From assembly GCA_913020115.1 (NCBI GenBank), contig CAJWBQ010000007.1, positions 1 through 64,000 on the forward strand: DNA of 64,000 bases. Reading direction: 5' to 3'. Positions 17,824-27,027 of this stretch are shown here, in pieces. Position 1 is the stretch's first letter. Each line of letters begins with the position of its first letter. The position numbers were made by a program, and so were the translations under genes. The notes under the pieces were generated by a model. That model ran no database searches. It was not told the origin of the DNA and saw only the letters and a program-made list of their open reading frames with translations. Source of the DNA: an uncultured Cellvibrionales bacterium. Lineage in GTDB: Bacteria; Pseudomonadota; Gammaproteobacteria; Pseudomonadales; Cellvibrionaceae.

Positions 17824-18945
17824 ATGTATAAAGTTATGACTGTTTTATCAAGGATGTGGGCAAAGAAAAATTACCGTTTTGCTTTGATCATGGGTGGTTT
17901 TATGCTGCTGTGGCTAAGCAGTGGAGTGCTCGTGAACAGCTCTGAGGAGTCTGCCTCGCCCGCTACCGAGCCGGCAAAGATAGCGGCTGTTCGGGGGCGT
18001 ATTATTGAGGCTCAGGACTACGCTCTGGCGGTGAAGCTACGCGCTCGTACCGAGCCAAATAGGGCGGTGGATGTAAAGGCCGAAGTCATGGGGCGGGTCA
18101 TTGCTCTGCCGGTCGAGAAGGGCGACATAGTAGCCCTCGGCGACGTGATTTGTGAGCTGTCTAGCGAAGACCGCGCCGAGCGAGTTGAGCAGTTTAATGC
18201 CGTGCTGGGGAAAGCGCGTCTCGACTACGATGGTGCGCTGCGCTTGAAATCGGGTGGTTATCAATCTCGAACCGCCATTGCTGATGCGCTGTCTCGACTG
18301 GAAACGGCGAAGGCGGATGCAAAGAAAGCGAAACTCGATTTGGCCAACCTCAAAATTAGGGCACCTTTTGCTGGCGTTGTTGATGTAAGGCCCGTGGAAA
18401 TTGGAGACTTCATGCAGCGAGCTGACGTTTGCGCTCGAGTGTTGGATATGGCTCCTTTATTGGTGGCCGGTCGAGTTGCAGAAGCTTCGGTTGCGAAGAT
18501 GCAAAATCATTCGGTCGTGAAAGTTATATTGGCAGGCGGTCAAGCTGTAGAGGGAAAAATTCGCTTTATAGAACGCAATGCCGACGAAGTCACGCGCACC
18601 TTTCGTTTGGAAGCTTTGATTGAGAATGCTGACTTAACACATCGCAGTGGATTAACGGCGCAGATGATTATTCCTGTAGGAGCAACTAAAGCTCATCTAG
18701 TGAGTGCCTCGTTATTGGCTCTGGACGATCAAGGCCAAGTGGGGGTGAAAGTTCTAGATGGAAATAATGTAGTGAGTTTTCATTTGGTACAAATTATTGG
18801 CGATGAAAGTGACGGCGTGTGGGTACAAGGTTTGCCCGAGCATACAACATTAATTACCGTTGGCCAGCAATATGTCACTGCTGGTGAGACGGTAGCCCTT
18901 ACATTGGACAGCGCTAAGACCCCTCTTAGTGCGGCACAGCTATGA
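17824..18945 (+). CDS. RND efflux periplasmic adaptor subunit
   Basis: Membrane fusion protein that bridges an RND pump to the outer membrane channel. An N-terminal membrane anchor (ALIMGGFMLLWLS near residue 22) is followed by a lipoyl half (VMGRVIALPVEKGDIVALGD). A short helical hairpin, a second lipoyl half (IRAPFAGVVDVRPVEIGD), and beta-barrel and membrane-proximal domains follow. It has no lipobox. The gene overlaps the permease gene by four bases (ATGA), confirming a two-gene pump. The exact start is uncertain, since ATGs at 17824, 17839 and 17854 are in frame. Confidence 0.9.
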   Translation: MYKVMTVLSRMWAKKNYRFALIMGGFMLLWLSSGVLVNSSEESASPATEPAKIAAVRGRIIEAQDYALAVKLRARTEPNRAVDVKAEVMGRVIALPVEKGDIVALGDVICELSSEDRAERVEQFNAVLGKARLDYDGALRLKSGGYQSRTAIADALSRLETAKADAKKAKLDLANLKIRAPFAGVVDVRPVEIGDFMQRADVCARVLDMAPLLVAGRVAEASVAKMQNHSVVKVILAGGQAVEGKIRFIERNADEVTRTFRLEALIENADLTHRSGLTAQMIIPVGATKAHLVSASLLALDDQGQVGVKVLDGNNVVSFHLVQIIGDESDGVWVQGLPEHTTLITVGQQYVTAGETVALTLDSAKTPLSAAQL

Positions 18946-21900
18946 GTGTATTATCGACGGCCGTCAGTCACTATAGAAGTACATTTTGCATGGCCCTATT
19001 GATTATCTTAATAGGGTTGTTTTCACGTTCATCAATGACCATTGAAGCAAGTCCAGATATTGCGATACCTATGGTAACTGTTTCTGTTTTTCTTGATGGC
19101 GTCTCGCCGGAAGATGGCGCACGTCTATTGGTGCGCCCCTTGGAAAAAGAACTGCGTACAATTGAAGGCGTGAAAGAACTCAATGCAACTGCTCGTGAAT
19201 CCATAGCTTATGTTCTGGTTGAGTTTGAAGCGGAAGTTGAGATGTCGCAGGCTTTGACCGACGTCCGTGAAGCGGTTGATCGTGCAAAGGCCGAATTACC
19301 TCGAGAGACTGAAGAGCCGGTTGTGAAAGAAGTGTCGGCTAATGATTTTCCAACGATTGTGATTGCACTATCAGGTGATAATGTTCAAGAGCGAGATTTA
19401 TTTCGTTCGGCACAAATGCTGAAACGTAAAATAGAAGCTGTGCCTGACGTGTTGTCCGCTGATATGAGTGGCCACAGAGAAGAGGTGGTGGAAGCCATTA
19501 TCGACCCTGCGCGTTTGGAACACTATCGCATCAGTAGTGATCAGCTCATTAACGCTGTGGTTGGTAACAACTTATTGGTGCCAGCGGGACAATTAGATGG
19601 CAGTCGAGGAAAATTTGCGGTTAAGGTGCCGGGCTTAATTGAAAGTGCGGAAGATGTATTTGGTTTGCCGCTGAAAACCACGGCAAATGGTTTAGTCACC
19701 CTAGGTGATGTGGCGGAAGTGCGTCGCACATTTAAAGACGCCGAGAGTTACACAAGTGTTCGCGGTAAACGTGCCATCACTGTTGAAGTTAAAAAACGCT
19801 CAGGGTCAAATTTGATTGAGGTTGCTGAGGCCGCAAGAGAAATCGTTGAAAACAGTCGCAATGAGCTGCCAAATGATGTTGAAGTGACCTTCCTGCTAGA
19901 TCAGTCACCTTATACTCGCGAACTAGTCAGCGAGATGGAAGGCAATATTGTCACGGCAATGAGTCTAGTAATGGTCATTGTTGTTGCGGCCCTCGGTTTT
20001 CGCTCGGGGCTGTTGGTTGGTTTGGGTATTCCTTTCTCCCTGTTGTTCGCCCTCATAATCATCTTTCAGGTAGGCTTTTCGTTTAACATGATGGTGATGT
20101 TCGGCATGTTGTTGGCGCTGGGAATGCTGATTGATGGTGCTATTGTTATCACCGAATTTGCCGACCGAAAAATGGCCGAGGGGATGAGTAGTAAAGCGGC
20201 GTATCAGATATCAGTAAAGCGTATGTTCTGGCCGGTAGTCGCCTCCACAGCGACTACTTTGGCCGCGTTTTTACCTCTGATGTTTTGGCCTGGAGTTGCA
20301 GGTCAGTTCATGCGGTATTTGCCGGTAACCGTGTTTGCCGTGTTAACCGGCTCGCTGTTGTACGCACTCTTTTTTGCGCCAGTGTTGGGCTCCTTGATGG
20401 GGCGTACACGCATGGAAAAAGACGTGCAGAAATACCTTAAAGACCTCGAAGTGAAACCCCCGGAAACACTGTCGGGTTTAACTGGGCGGTACGCGCGTGT
20501 GTTATCTACTCTGCTGCGACACCCTATTATGATGTTCGCCGGCACCATCTTCACACTCTATGTTATTTTTGCATTATATGGTCGTTTTGGCGCGGGTGTT
20601 GAGTTCTTTACTGAATCTGAAGACCCTTATGCTAACGTTACCATTCGCGCTCAGGGCAACTTTTCAGCCGCTGAAATGCACGACATTGTTGCGGAAGTTG
20701 AGGAGAGAATTTTAACCTTTAAGGAAGTGTATTCGACGTACACAACCAGCGGTAGCTCAGGCGGTGGGCTGCAAAACGGGGGCGGTGGGGCCAAAGATTC
20801 AATCGGGAGTATTTTCATTGAAACCTTTCCTCCTCAAACCTTAGGTCGATCGGTGCACAAAGTTATTGCAGACATGAATAAAGCCACCGAGGACATGCCG
20901 GGCATTTTTGTCAATGTGAAAGCTTTAGAGAATGGGCCTCCCGTAGGTAAGCCCATTCAAATTCAATTGGAATCTCACAATCTTGAAAAGTTATTGGCCA
21001 GCACGCATATTGTTCGTGATTATCTCTTGGGTGAAGTTGAAGGCTTAAGGGATGTAACTGACAGTGCCCCACTACCTGGTATTGAGTGGCAGATGTTGGT
21101 TGATCGTGGATTGGCTGCACAATTGGGCGCAAACGTAGTCGAGGTTGGCCGGGCAGTTCAATTGGTCACCAGTGGTGTGAAGGTGGGTGAATATCGCCCT
21201 AACGATGCCGACGATGAGGTGGATATCCGTGTACGCTTCCCACAAACCGCTAGAGGTCTTAGCGAATTAGACCGCCTGCGTATCAATACCACTAATGGTC
21301 CAGTGGCAATTTCGAGTTTTGTGAAGCGCACAGCGAAGCCAAAGGTGGACAAAGTTCAGCGTGTTGACGGCGTGCAAATTATGACCGTGAGTGCAGATGT
21401 TGAATTGGGCGTTCTGGCGGACGATAAGGTCACCGAAGTGAGCGCATGGCTGGAAGGCGCGGGCATAGATCCAGAAGTGAAAGTGATTTTTAGAGGCTCG
21501 AACGAAGAGCAATCGAAATCACAGGAATTTCTGTCCGTGGCTTTCTCCTTGGCTTTGTTCTTAATGTTCGTTTTGTTAGTGACTCAGTTCAATAGTTTCT
21601 ATCAGGGCTTCTTAATTCTGTCGGCCGTTATCATGTCTACCGCCGGGGTGGTCTTAGGTTTATTAATCACTCAAGCGACCTTTAGTACCATTTTGACTGG
21701 GGTGGGCATTGTGGCTCTGGCCGGTATCGTAGTGAACAACAATATTGTTCTTATTGACACCTTCAATTATGTTCGCTTGCATGAAAAAGACTTGTCTGCC
21801 GCTGAAGCCGCGGTGAAAGCCGCAGCACAGCGCTTACGCCCAGTATTTTTGACTACTGTCACTACGATATTGGGTTTGTTGCCTATCGCGATGAATTTGA

Positions 21901-22112
21901 GTGTTGATATTGTTGGGCGGAGTATTGTTGAAGGCGGGTCTATTGCGTCTAACTGGAAGCCCTTAGCCAGCGCGATTGTGCATGGCCTAGCGTTTTCAAC
22001 CGTGTTAACGTTGATTGTCACTCCTGTGATGTTGGTTTTACCGGGGGCGCTGCGGGCGCAAATTATCAGCGGGTACGAGCATATAAAGCAGCGCTTGGCT
22101 AAGCACGCATAA
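18942..22112 (+). CDS. RND family efflux permease
   Basis: Inner-membrane proton-driven exporter of 1056 residues with the usual twelve helices and two large periplasmic loops. The proton-relay helix reads LALGMLIDGAIVITEFAD near residue 390. Only the first of the two adjacent Asp of AcrB-type pumps is retained (the second is Gly), as in several non-AcrB subfamilies. A Gly/Ser-rich insert (SGSSGGGLQNGGGGAK) lies in the second periplasmic domain near residue 605. No outer-membrane factor gene is adjacent, so a TolC-like channel encoded elsewhere is needed. Substrate unknown. Confidence 0.92.
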   Translation: MSVLSTAVSHYRSTFCMALLIILIGLFSRSSMTIEASPDIAIPMVTVSVFLDGVSPEDGARLLVRPLEKELRTIEGVKELNATARESIAYVLVEFEAEVEMSQALTDVREAVDRAKAELPRETEEPVVKEVSANDFPTIVIALSGDNVQERDLFRSAQMLKRKIEAVPDVLSADMSGHREEVVEAIIDPARLEHYRISSDQLINAVVGNNLLVPAGQLDGSRGKFAVKVPGLIESAEDVFGLPLKTTANGLVTLGDVAEVRRTFKDAESYTSVRGKRAITVEVKKRSGSNLIEVAEAAREIVENSRNELPNDVEVTFLLDQSPYTRELVSEMEGNIVTAMSLVMVIVVAALGFRSGLLVGLGIPFSLLFALIIIFQVGFSFNMMVMFGMLLALGMLIDGAIVITEFADRKMAEGMSSKAAYQISVKRMFWPVVASTATTLAAFLPLMFWPGVAGQFMRYLPVTVFAVLTGSLLYALFFAPVLGSLMGRTRMEKDVQKYLKDLEVKPPETLSGLTGRYARVLSTLLRHPIMMFAGTIFTLYVIFALYGRFGAGVEFFTESEDPYANVTIRAQGNFSAAEMHDIVAEVEERILTFKEVYSTYTTSGSSGGGLQNGGGGAKDSIGSIFIETFPPQTLGRSVHKVIADMNKATEDMPGIFVNVKALENGPPVGKPIQIQLESHNLEKLLASTHIVRDYLLGEVEGLRDVTDSAPLPGIEWQMLVDRGLAAQLGANVVEVGRAVQLVTSGVKVGEYRPNDADDEVDIRVRFPQTARGLSELDRLRINTTNGPVAISSFVKRTAKPKVDKVQRVDGVQIMTVSADVELGVLADDKVTEVSAWLEGAGIDPEVKVIFRGSNEEQSKSQEFLSVAFSLALFLMFVLLVTQFNSFYQGFLILSAVIMSTAGVVLGLLITQATFSTILTGVGIVALAGIVVNNNIVLIDTFNYVRLHEKDLSAAEAAVKAAAQRLRPVFLTTVTTILGLLPIAMNLSVDIVGRSIVEGGSIASNWKPLASAIVHGLAFSTVLTLIVTPVMLVLPGALRAQIISGYEHIKQRLAKHA

Positions 22113-22132
22113 GAGATATTGTTGCTATTTTA

Positions 22133-22819
22133 ATGAAATTTGAAACGCTAAAACTAGATCCGGGTTGCCAAGTACAGTTGCAACTAACGGGCGACGCAAA
22201 CAACAGCACTAAGTATAATTGCCGATTCTTTGGTTGTATCGCGGGCAAAAGTCTTCTAGTAAGCATGCCTAGGGCGCCGCAAGGCGCTCCTCGTTTGAGG
22301 GCAGGGCAAAAGATCGCGGTGCGCTTGATGATTGACAATGGCATTGGGGTTTTTGCAGCCACCATAGAGCACAGCATAACGACACCTTATCCTATGCTCT
22401 ATTTGTCTTATCCAAGTAATGTGGGTTTTAAGGAAGTACGTGGCGCCACACGAGTCAGTGTGAATCACTCTGTAAGCGTGACCAATACTAGCGAACTGGA
22501 TGAACCTTCTTCTGAAGGTATTGTGGCAGACATAAGTACAACGGGTGCTCGCTTAGAGTTAGCTTCTGCGATTGGTCGAGTGGGAGATCAATTAGAGATT
22601 CTCTCCGACGTCAACATTGGCCGCTTAATGAGAACGCTGCGTATCAATGCAGTCATTCGATCGCGTATTGAGCGTAGCACTAAAGAGATTGATCACAACC
22701 TGCCCGCGGTATACGGCATTGAGTTTATTGAAGGGGATGAAGATGCTCTATTGGTGCTCTACGGTTATGTCTACGGGGAAATGGCGACAGGCCATATGGC
22801 CAACTCGCAAGAGACCTAA
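22133..22819 (+). CDS. PilZ domain protein with YcgR-like N-domain
   Basis: c-di-GMP receptor of 228 residues: an N-terminal YcgR-type flagellar-brake domain (about residues 10-105) and a C-terminal PilZ domain. The c-di-GMP contacts are visible as RGATRVSV (RxxxR) near residue 103 and DISTTGARL (DxSxxG) near residue 132. It follows the RND permease by 20 bases and may be co-transcribed, which would link the pump operon to c-di-GMP. No flagellar genes are nearby. Confidence 0.88.
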   Translation: MKFETLKLDPGCQVQLQLTGDANNSTKYNCRFFGCIAGKSLLVSMPRAPQGAPRLRAGQKIAVRLMIDNGIGVFAATIEHSITTPYPMLYLSYPSNVGFKEVRGATRVSVNHSVSVTNTSELDEPSSEGIVADISTTGARLELASAIGRVGDQLEILSDVNIGRLMRTLRINAVIRSRIERSTKEIDHNLPAVYGIEFIEGDEDALLVLYGYVYGEMATGHMANSQET

Positions 22820-22826
22820 TGCATTG

Positions 22827-23498
22827 ATGGCTTGGCAAAAAACCTTCGTTATCGGCTTATTGTTTTTTCATGTGAATGCCTATGCCGTAGTTGAAAGTGG
22901 TTTGTGGCTGCCTTCTAGTTATCAGAATCACTACCTTACACTTATCCGAGCTGCTAAGTTGGTTGAAGACAATGCAGAGGGCTGCGTATCGGTCATACGT
23001 GGGGAATTAAATTCCAGAGTCAGTAGTAAAGCACACCCCATATTTCGCTTAACCTGTCGCAATGAAAATAGGCGCAGCTTCGCCGTTGTGATCGATGGCC
23101 TTGCGATGGAAGTAATTGATCCTAGTTACCCTGGTGGAACAGTGTCCTTTCCTGAACTGAAGCGTTTGCGAGCACTTGAAGAGCAGAGGCTTGTGGAGGA
23201 AGCAAAGCTTGAGGCCGAGCGCCAAGAGTTACTTCGTCAGGAAAAACTGTGGCTTGTCTGTTCTGACAAGCTGGCAGAGCGAACCAAAAGCATGAAGGAG
23301 CGCCGCAACTTGACTGAGGGGGCTCCACCGGTCGACTTAAGTCGTGAAGACCATATAAAGTACACGGTCGATTTCGACGCTAAGGGTCGGAAGGGAAGGG
23401 TGCTTCGCTACCGAGCCGTATGCGAATTTGATCCGAGTGAAAAACTGCGTCTCCAAATTCGCCCAAGAAAAACGGCAATAGAAGATCAAAACGGCTAA
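22827..23498 (+). CDS. Hypothetical exported protein with coiled-coil segment
   Basis: Starts at ATG eight bases after the PilZ gene. It has a cleavable signal peptide (MAWQKTFVIGLLFFHVNAYA) and 223 residues in total. A Glu/Arg-rich helical stretch, probably coiled coil, spans about residues 110-140. Cysteines at intervals (CVSVIRG, LTCRNEN, LVCSDK, VCEFD) could form disulfides. Not recognised. Its 3' end overlaps the convergent CoA-transferase gene by four bases, leaving no room for a terminator. Confidence 0.7.
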   Translation: MAWQKTFVIGLLFFHVNAYAVVESGLWLPSSYQNHYLTLIRAAKLVEDNAEGCVSVIRGELNSRVSSKAHPIFRLTCRNENRRSFAVVIDGLAMEVIDPSYPGGTVSFPELKRLRALEEQRLVEEAKLEAERQELLRQEKLWLVCSDKLAERTKSMKERRNLTEGAPPVDLSREDHIKYTVDFDAKGRKGRVLRYRAVCEFDPSEKLRLQIRPRKTAIEDQNG

Positions 23499-24730
23499 AT
23501 GGCTTGGTCTTTTTTGATGGCCGAAATTTCTTCCTCACTGTAGCCCAACAAGGCGCTCAGTAGAGTTTCAGTATCCTGGCCCAAAAGTGGTGCCATTCGT
23601 TTGTCGTTGATTTCCGTTCGGCTGTAATGTATTGGGTTTCCTACCAGCTCGAGCTTATCGCTTAGTGGGTGCTCAACCGCTACGCGCATGCCCCGAGAAA
23701 GTAGCTGGGGATCGGAAAAGACCTGATCAATGGTATTGATGGGCCCGCTGGGCACACCCTCTGCTTCCAGAGCTTCCAGCCAAAACTCACTGCTGTGTTC
23801 AGCAATTGCGGCGGCCACCGCATCACACACTAGTTCGCGGTTTTCTACACGAGCGCGGTTAGTCGCGAAGCGCTCATCGTCTAACCAATAATCACAAGCA
23901 GCCAACTTGGCAAAGCGAGCAAATTGTTTGTCGTTCCCCACGGCCAGAATAATGTGGCTATCCAGCGTTGCAAATGCCTGATAGGGCACGATGTTGGGGT
24001 GGGCATTCCCTAGGCGACGAGGTTGCGTGCCACCGACGAGGTAATTGGTAGCTTGATTGGCTAGGACAGCGGCCTGCACGTCGAATAGCGCCAAATCAAT
24101 ATGTTGACCTAAGCCTGAGTTATGCCTCTCTAGCAGGGCGCCCTGAATGGCGATAGTGGCGTATAAACCCGTGAAAATATCGGTTACTGCCACGCCAACT
24201 TTTTGCGGACCACCACCGGGGAGTTCATCTTTTTCGCCTGTGATACTCATTAGCCCGCCCATTCCTTGGATCATAAAATCGTAACCAGCGCGATGGCGAT
24301 AAGGCCCTGTTTGACCAAAGCCGGTGATGGAGCAATAAATGAGTGATGGGTGAGCTTCTTTAATGCTGGCATAGTCCAGCCCATACTTTTTTAAACCATC
24401 GACTTTGTAGTTTTCAATCACTATGTCTGATTGGGCAATAAGTTTGTGAATAATCTCCTGTCCTTTAATACTTGTGATATCCACAGTAATCGATTTCTTG
24501 CCGCGATTTGCCGCCATAAAATAGGCGGTTTCCTCAGTGTTTTCACCTTCTCGGTTTTGCATGTACGGAGGCCCCCAATGGCGGGTGTCGTCTCCACCGG
24601 TTGGGCGCTCTACCTTAATCACTTCCGCTCCCAGATCGGCGAGGGACTGCCCAGCCCAAGGCCCTGCAAGAATTCGGCTTAAATCCAAAACACGAATGCC
24701 CGCGAGTGGCGCTTGAGTTTTTGAGCTCAT
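23495..24730 (-). CDS. CaiB/BaiF family CoA-transferase (probable glutarate CoA-transferase)
   Basis: Class III CoA-transferase of 411 residues. The N-terminus RVLDLSRILAGPWAGQSLADLG and GAEVIKVERPTGGDDTR are typical, and the catalytic Asp is probably in GYDFMIQGMGGLM near residue 145. It lies 21 bases downstream of gcdH, with a LysR regulator divergent to both. In this gcdR-gcdH-gcdG arrangement the enzyme activates glutarate using succinyl-CoA or a related donor. The glutarate role is an inference from context. Confidence 0.88.
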   Translation of the reverse strand: MSSKTQAPLAGIRVLDLSRILAGPWAGQSLADLGAEVIKVERPTGGDDTRHWGPPYMQNREGENTEETAYFMAANRGKKSITVDITSIKGQEIIHKLIAQSDIVIENYKVDGLKKYGLDYASIKEAHPSLIYCSITGFGQTGPYRHRAGYDFMIQGMGGLMSITGEKDELPGGGPQKVGVAVTDIFTGLYATIAIQGALLERHNSGLGQHIDLALFDVQAAVLANQATNYLVGGTQPRRLGNAHPNIVPYQAFATLDSHIILAVGNDKQFARFAKLAACDYWLDDERFATNRARVENRELVCDAVAAAIAEHSSEFWLEALEAEGVPSGPINTIDQVFSDPQLLSRGMRVAVEHPLSDKLELVGNPIHYSRTEINDKRMAPLLGQDTETLLSALLGYSEEEISAIKKDQAI

Positions 24731-24751
24731 TGTGTGAGTTCCTGTGTAATT

Positions 24752-25942
24752 TTAATAAAAGGCTTGAAGCCCGGTTTGTGCACGGCCGAGAATTAAAGCG
24801 TGAACGTCTTGGGTGCCCTCATAGGTATTGACGACTTCGAGGTTTACCATATGACGCATCACTGGATATTCATCAGAAATGCCATTACCTCCATGCATAT
24901 CACGTGATTCTCGGGCTACTTCCAAGGCTTTTACGCAGGAGTTTCGTTTCAGAAGAGAAATTAACTCTGGTGGCAGCTGGTGTTGATCTTTGAGTTGGCT
25001 CGCTCTTAAACAGCCCTGTAACGCGAGAGATAAATCGGTTTGCATTACCGCCAGTTTCTTTTGGATCAACTGGTTGGCGGCCAATGGTCGGTTAAATTGT
25101 TTGCGCTCCATCGTGTATTCACGAGCTGAGTGCCAACAATCTTCTGCCGCACCTAGTGCGCCCCAAGATATTCCGAGTCTGGCACTGTTTAAACAACCGA
25201 AGGGACCTTTTAGTCCGGCAACGTTAGGGAGCATATTCGCTTCAGGAACAAATACTTCATCCATCACAATTTCGCCGGTGATTGAAGTTCTCAGTGCTAA
25301 CTTGCCTTCAATCTTTGGCGCGCTGAGGCCCTTCATGCCCTTTTCGAGAATAAAGCCTTTGATGACACCGTCGTCGTTTTTGGCCCAGACTACAAATACA
25401 TCAGCGACGGGCGAGTTGGTAATCCACATTTTTGCGCCACTTAAGCTATAGCCGCCATCTACACTCTTGGCCCTAGTAATCATGCTGCCAGGATCTGAGC
25501 CGTGGTCTGGTTCTGTTAAGCCAAAACAACCGATCCACTCACCAGTGGCTAACTTAGGTAGAAATTTTTCTTTTTGAGCTTCGCTGCCGTAGGCATAAAT
25601 TGGATACATTACAAGGCTGGATTGCACACTCATCATTGAACGGTAGCCCGAGTCTACTCTTTCAATTTCACGGGCAATTAAACCGTAGCTTACATAGCTC
25701 ACTCCTGGGCAGCCATAGCCTTCTAAGGGCGAGCCCAGCAAGCCTAGTTCGCCCATTTCACGAAAAATGTTCAAATCGGTGTCTTCGTTGCGAAATGAGT
25801 CACGTACTCTGGGGAGGAGTTTTTCTTGAGCGTATTGGCGCGCAGTATCTCTTACCATGCGCTCTTCTTCCGTCAACTGTTGGTCCATCATAAAAGGGTC
25901 CTGCCAATTGAAATTTTTGGACCAGTGTTGATTATTGCTCAT
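24752..25942 (-). CDS. gcdH: Glutaryl-CoA dehydrogenase
   Basis: FAD enzyme converting glutaryl-CoA to crotonyl-CoA and CO2, the key step in lysine, tryptophan and glutarate degradation; electrons go to ETF. The 396-residue length fits. The substrate-binding [18 protein letters not shown] and the C-terminal [20 protein letters not shown] (catalytic Glu in YEGT) are characteristic of GcdH rather than other acyl-CoA dehydrogenases. It heads a two-gene unit with the CoA-transferase. Confidence 0.93.
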   Translation of the reverse strand: MSNNQHWSKNFNWQDPFMMDQQLTEEERMVRDTARQYAQEKLLPRVRDSFRNEDTDLNIFREMGELGLLGSPLEGYGCPGVSYVSYGLIAREIERVDSGYRSMMSVQSSLVMYPIYAYGSEAQKEKFLPKLATGEWIGCFGLTEPDHGSDPGSMITRAKSVDGGYSLSGAKMWITNSPVADVFVVWAKNDDGVIKGFILEKGMKGLSAPKIEGKLALRTSITGEIVMDEVFVPEANMLPNVAGLKGPFGCLNSARLGISWGALGAAEDCWHSAREYTMERKQFNRPLAANQLIQKKLAVMQTDLSLALQGCLRASQLKDQHQLPPELISLLKRNSCVKALEVARESRDMHGGNGISDEYPVMRHMVNLEVVNTYEGTQDVHALILGRAQTGLQAFY

Positions 25943-26104
25943 TAGTTTACTCCTTGGAATGTGGCCAAACTTGGCGTTATGGGACTATAGCAATAGTTTA
26001 TTAATATATAAAATATATTATTTATATCCTATCCATATATAATTGATATATCCTTTGGCGCAGGCTTGGCGAATTTAATGTAGATCGACTATATCGGGGC
26101 AAAT
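25943..26104. promoter_or_regulatory. Divergent gcdH / LysR regulator promoter region
   Basis: A 162-bp, strongly A/T-rich divergent spacer with repeated TATATCC and ATATAT motifs near 25998-26056. LysR regulators usually bind such a shared intergenic region; an exact T-N11-A box could not be singled out. Confidence 0.4.
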
Positions 26105-26977
26105 ATGGATAAGCGGCAATTGCAGATCTTTCATAGTGTAGTTAAGGAGGGAAGTTTTACCAAGGCAGCGAATGCTCTCAATATCGCTCAGTCTGCTGTG
26201 AGCATTGCTATTCAAAAGCTGGAGCAAGAATTGGGTTCGATTTTGCTGAACCGTTCTGACCGCAAGGTAACGCTAACGGCCGAAGGCGCAAGATTATTTG
26301 TGCATGCTGAAAAAATTATTGGACAGTTTCAGCAGGCAGTCCAAGAAATTACCGAACTGAGTAATCTGCAGGGAGGGCAAGTTCGCTTTGGTACGCCGGC
26401 GATGCTGGGTTCTTATTATTTACCGGAAAAAATTGTGGCGTTTCGAAAGCTGCACCCCAAAATTAATGTCCAAATCAGTGGCGAGGGTACCCGGCGTTCA
26501 CAGCAGTTGATTTCGAGTGGTGAGATAGATATGGGAGTGATCACCATGGACAATATACCAGAAGCTCTTGAAGTACATTGCCTGCTAGAGAAAGAAGAGG
26601 TAGTTGCCTGTGTAAGCCCCCGCCACCGATTTGCTGAGATGAACGATTTGGAGTTTTCCTCATTTATAAAAGAACCATTGATTGTTTATCGGGAGGACTA
26701 CTATCTTCGGGAGCTAATTGGGCGCTTAAGTGAACTCCAGGGTATAAAGCCAAAAATTGCCGTCGAGACGGATTTACTACGGCTGATGGTCTGTTTGGTG
26801 AAAGAAGATTTAGGGCTGGGGTTTTGTTTACGCCGTGTGGCTGAAAAGGAGCCAGAGCTTGTAGGTATCCCATTCAAACAGCCGATTTATCTCGAGTTGG
26901 GTATTGCTTGGAAACGCAATCAATACCTATCGAAGGCGAATAAGTGTTTTGTTGATTTCTTGTTGCAGCAGGAATAG
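26105..26977 (+). CDS. LysR-type regulator, probable glutarate regulator (GcdR-like)
   Basis: LysR family protein of 290 residues: an N-terminal winged HTH (VVKEGSFTKAANALNIAQSA) and a C-terminal periplasmic-binding-like effector domain from residue 90. It is divergent from gcdH, the classic arrangement for an activator responding to the pathway substrate, here presumably glutarate. The effector is inferred from position only. Confidence 0.88.
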   Translation: MDKRQLQIFHSVVKEGSFTKAANALNIAQSAVSIAIQKLEQELGSILLNRSDRKVTLTAEGARLFVHAEKIIGQFQQAVQEITELSNLQGGQVRFGTPAMLGSYYLPEKIVAFRKLHPKINVQISGEGTRRSQQLISSGEIDMGVITMDNIPEALEVHCLLEKEEVVACVSPRHRFAEMNDLEFSSFIKEPLIVYREDYYLRELIGRLSELQGIKPKIAVETDLLRLMVCLVKEDLGLGFCLRRVAEKEPELVGIPFKQPIYLELGIAWKRNQYLSKANKCFVDFLLQQE

Positions 26978-26991
26978 AGAGAGGGGGGGAA

Positions 26992-27014
26992 CCTAGCGCT
27001 CGAAGAGCGCTAGG
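26992..27014. terminator. Hairpin between convergent lysR and algP-like genes
   Basis: A perfect 10-bp inverted repeat (CCTAGCGCTC / GAGCGCTAGG) with a GAA loop. T-runs are lacking on both sides, so it may act as a structural or weak bidirectional terminator. Confidence 0.5.
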
Positions 27015-27027
27015 AATAAGCCAGTGA

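Noticed and set aside
26021..26056. Repeated TATATCC motifs as direct repeats
   Set aside because: They lie in a generally A/T-rich stretch; the similarity is not beyond what composition would give.
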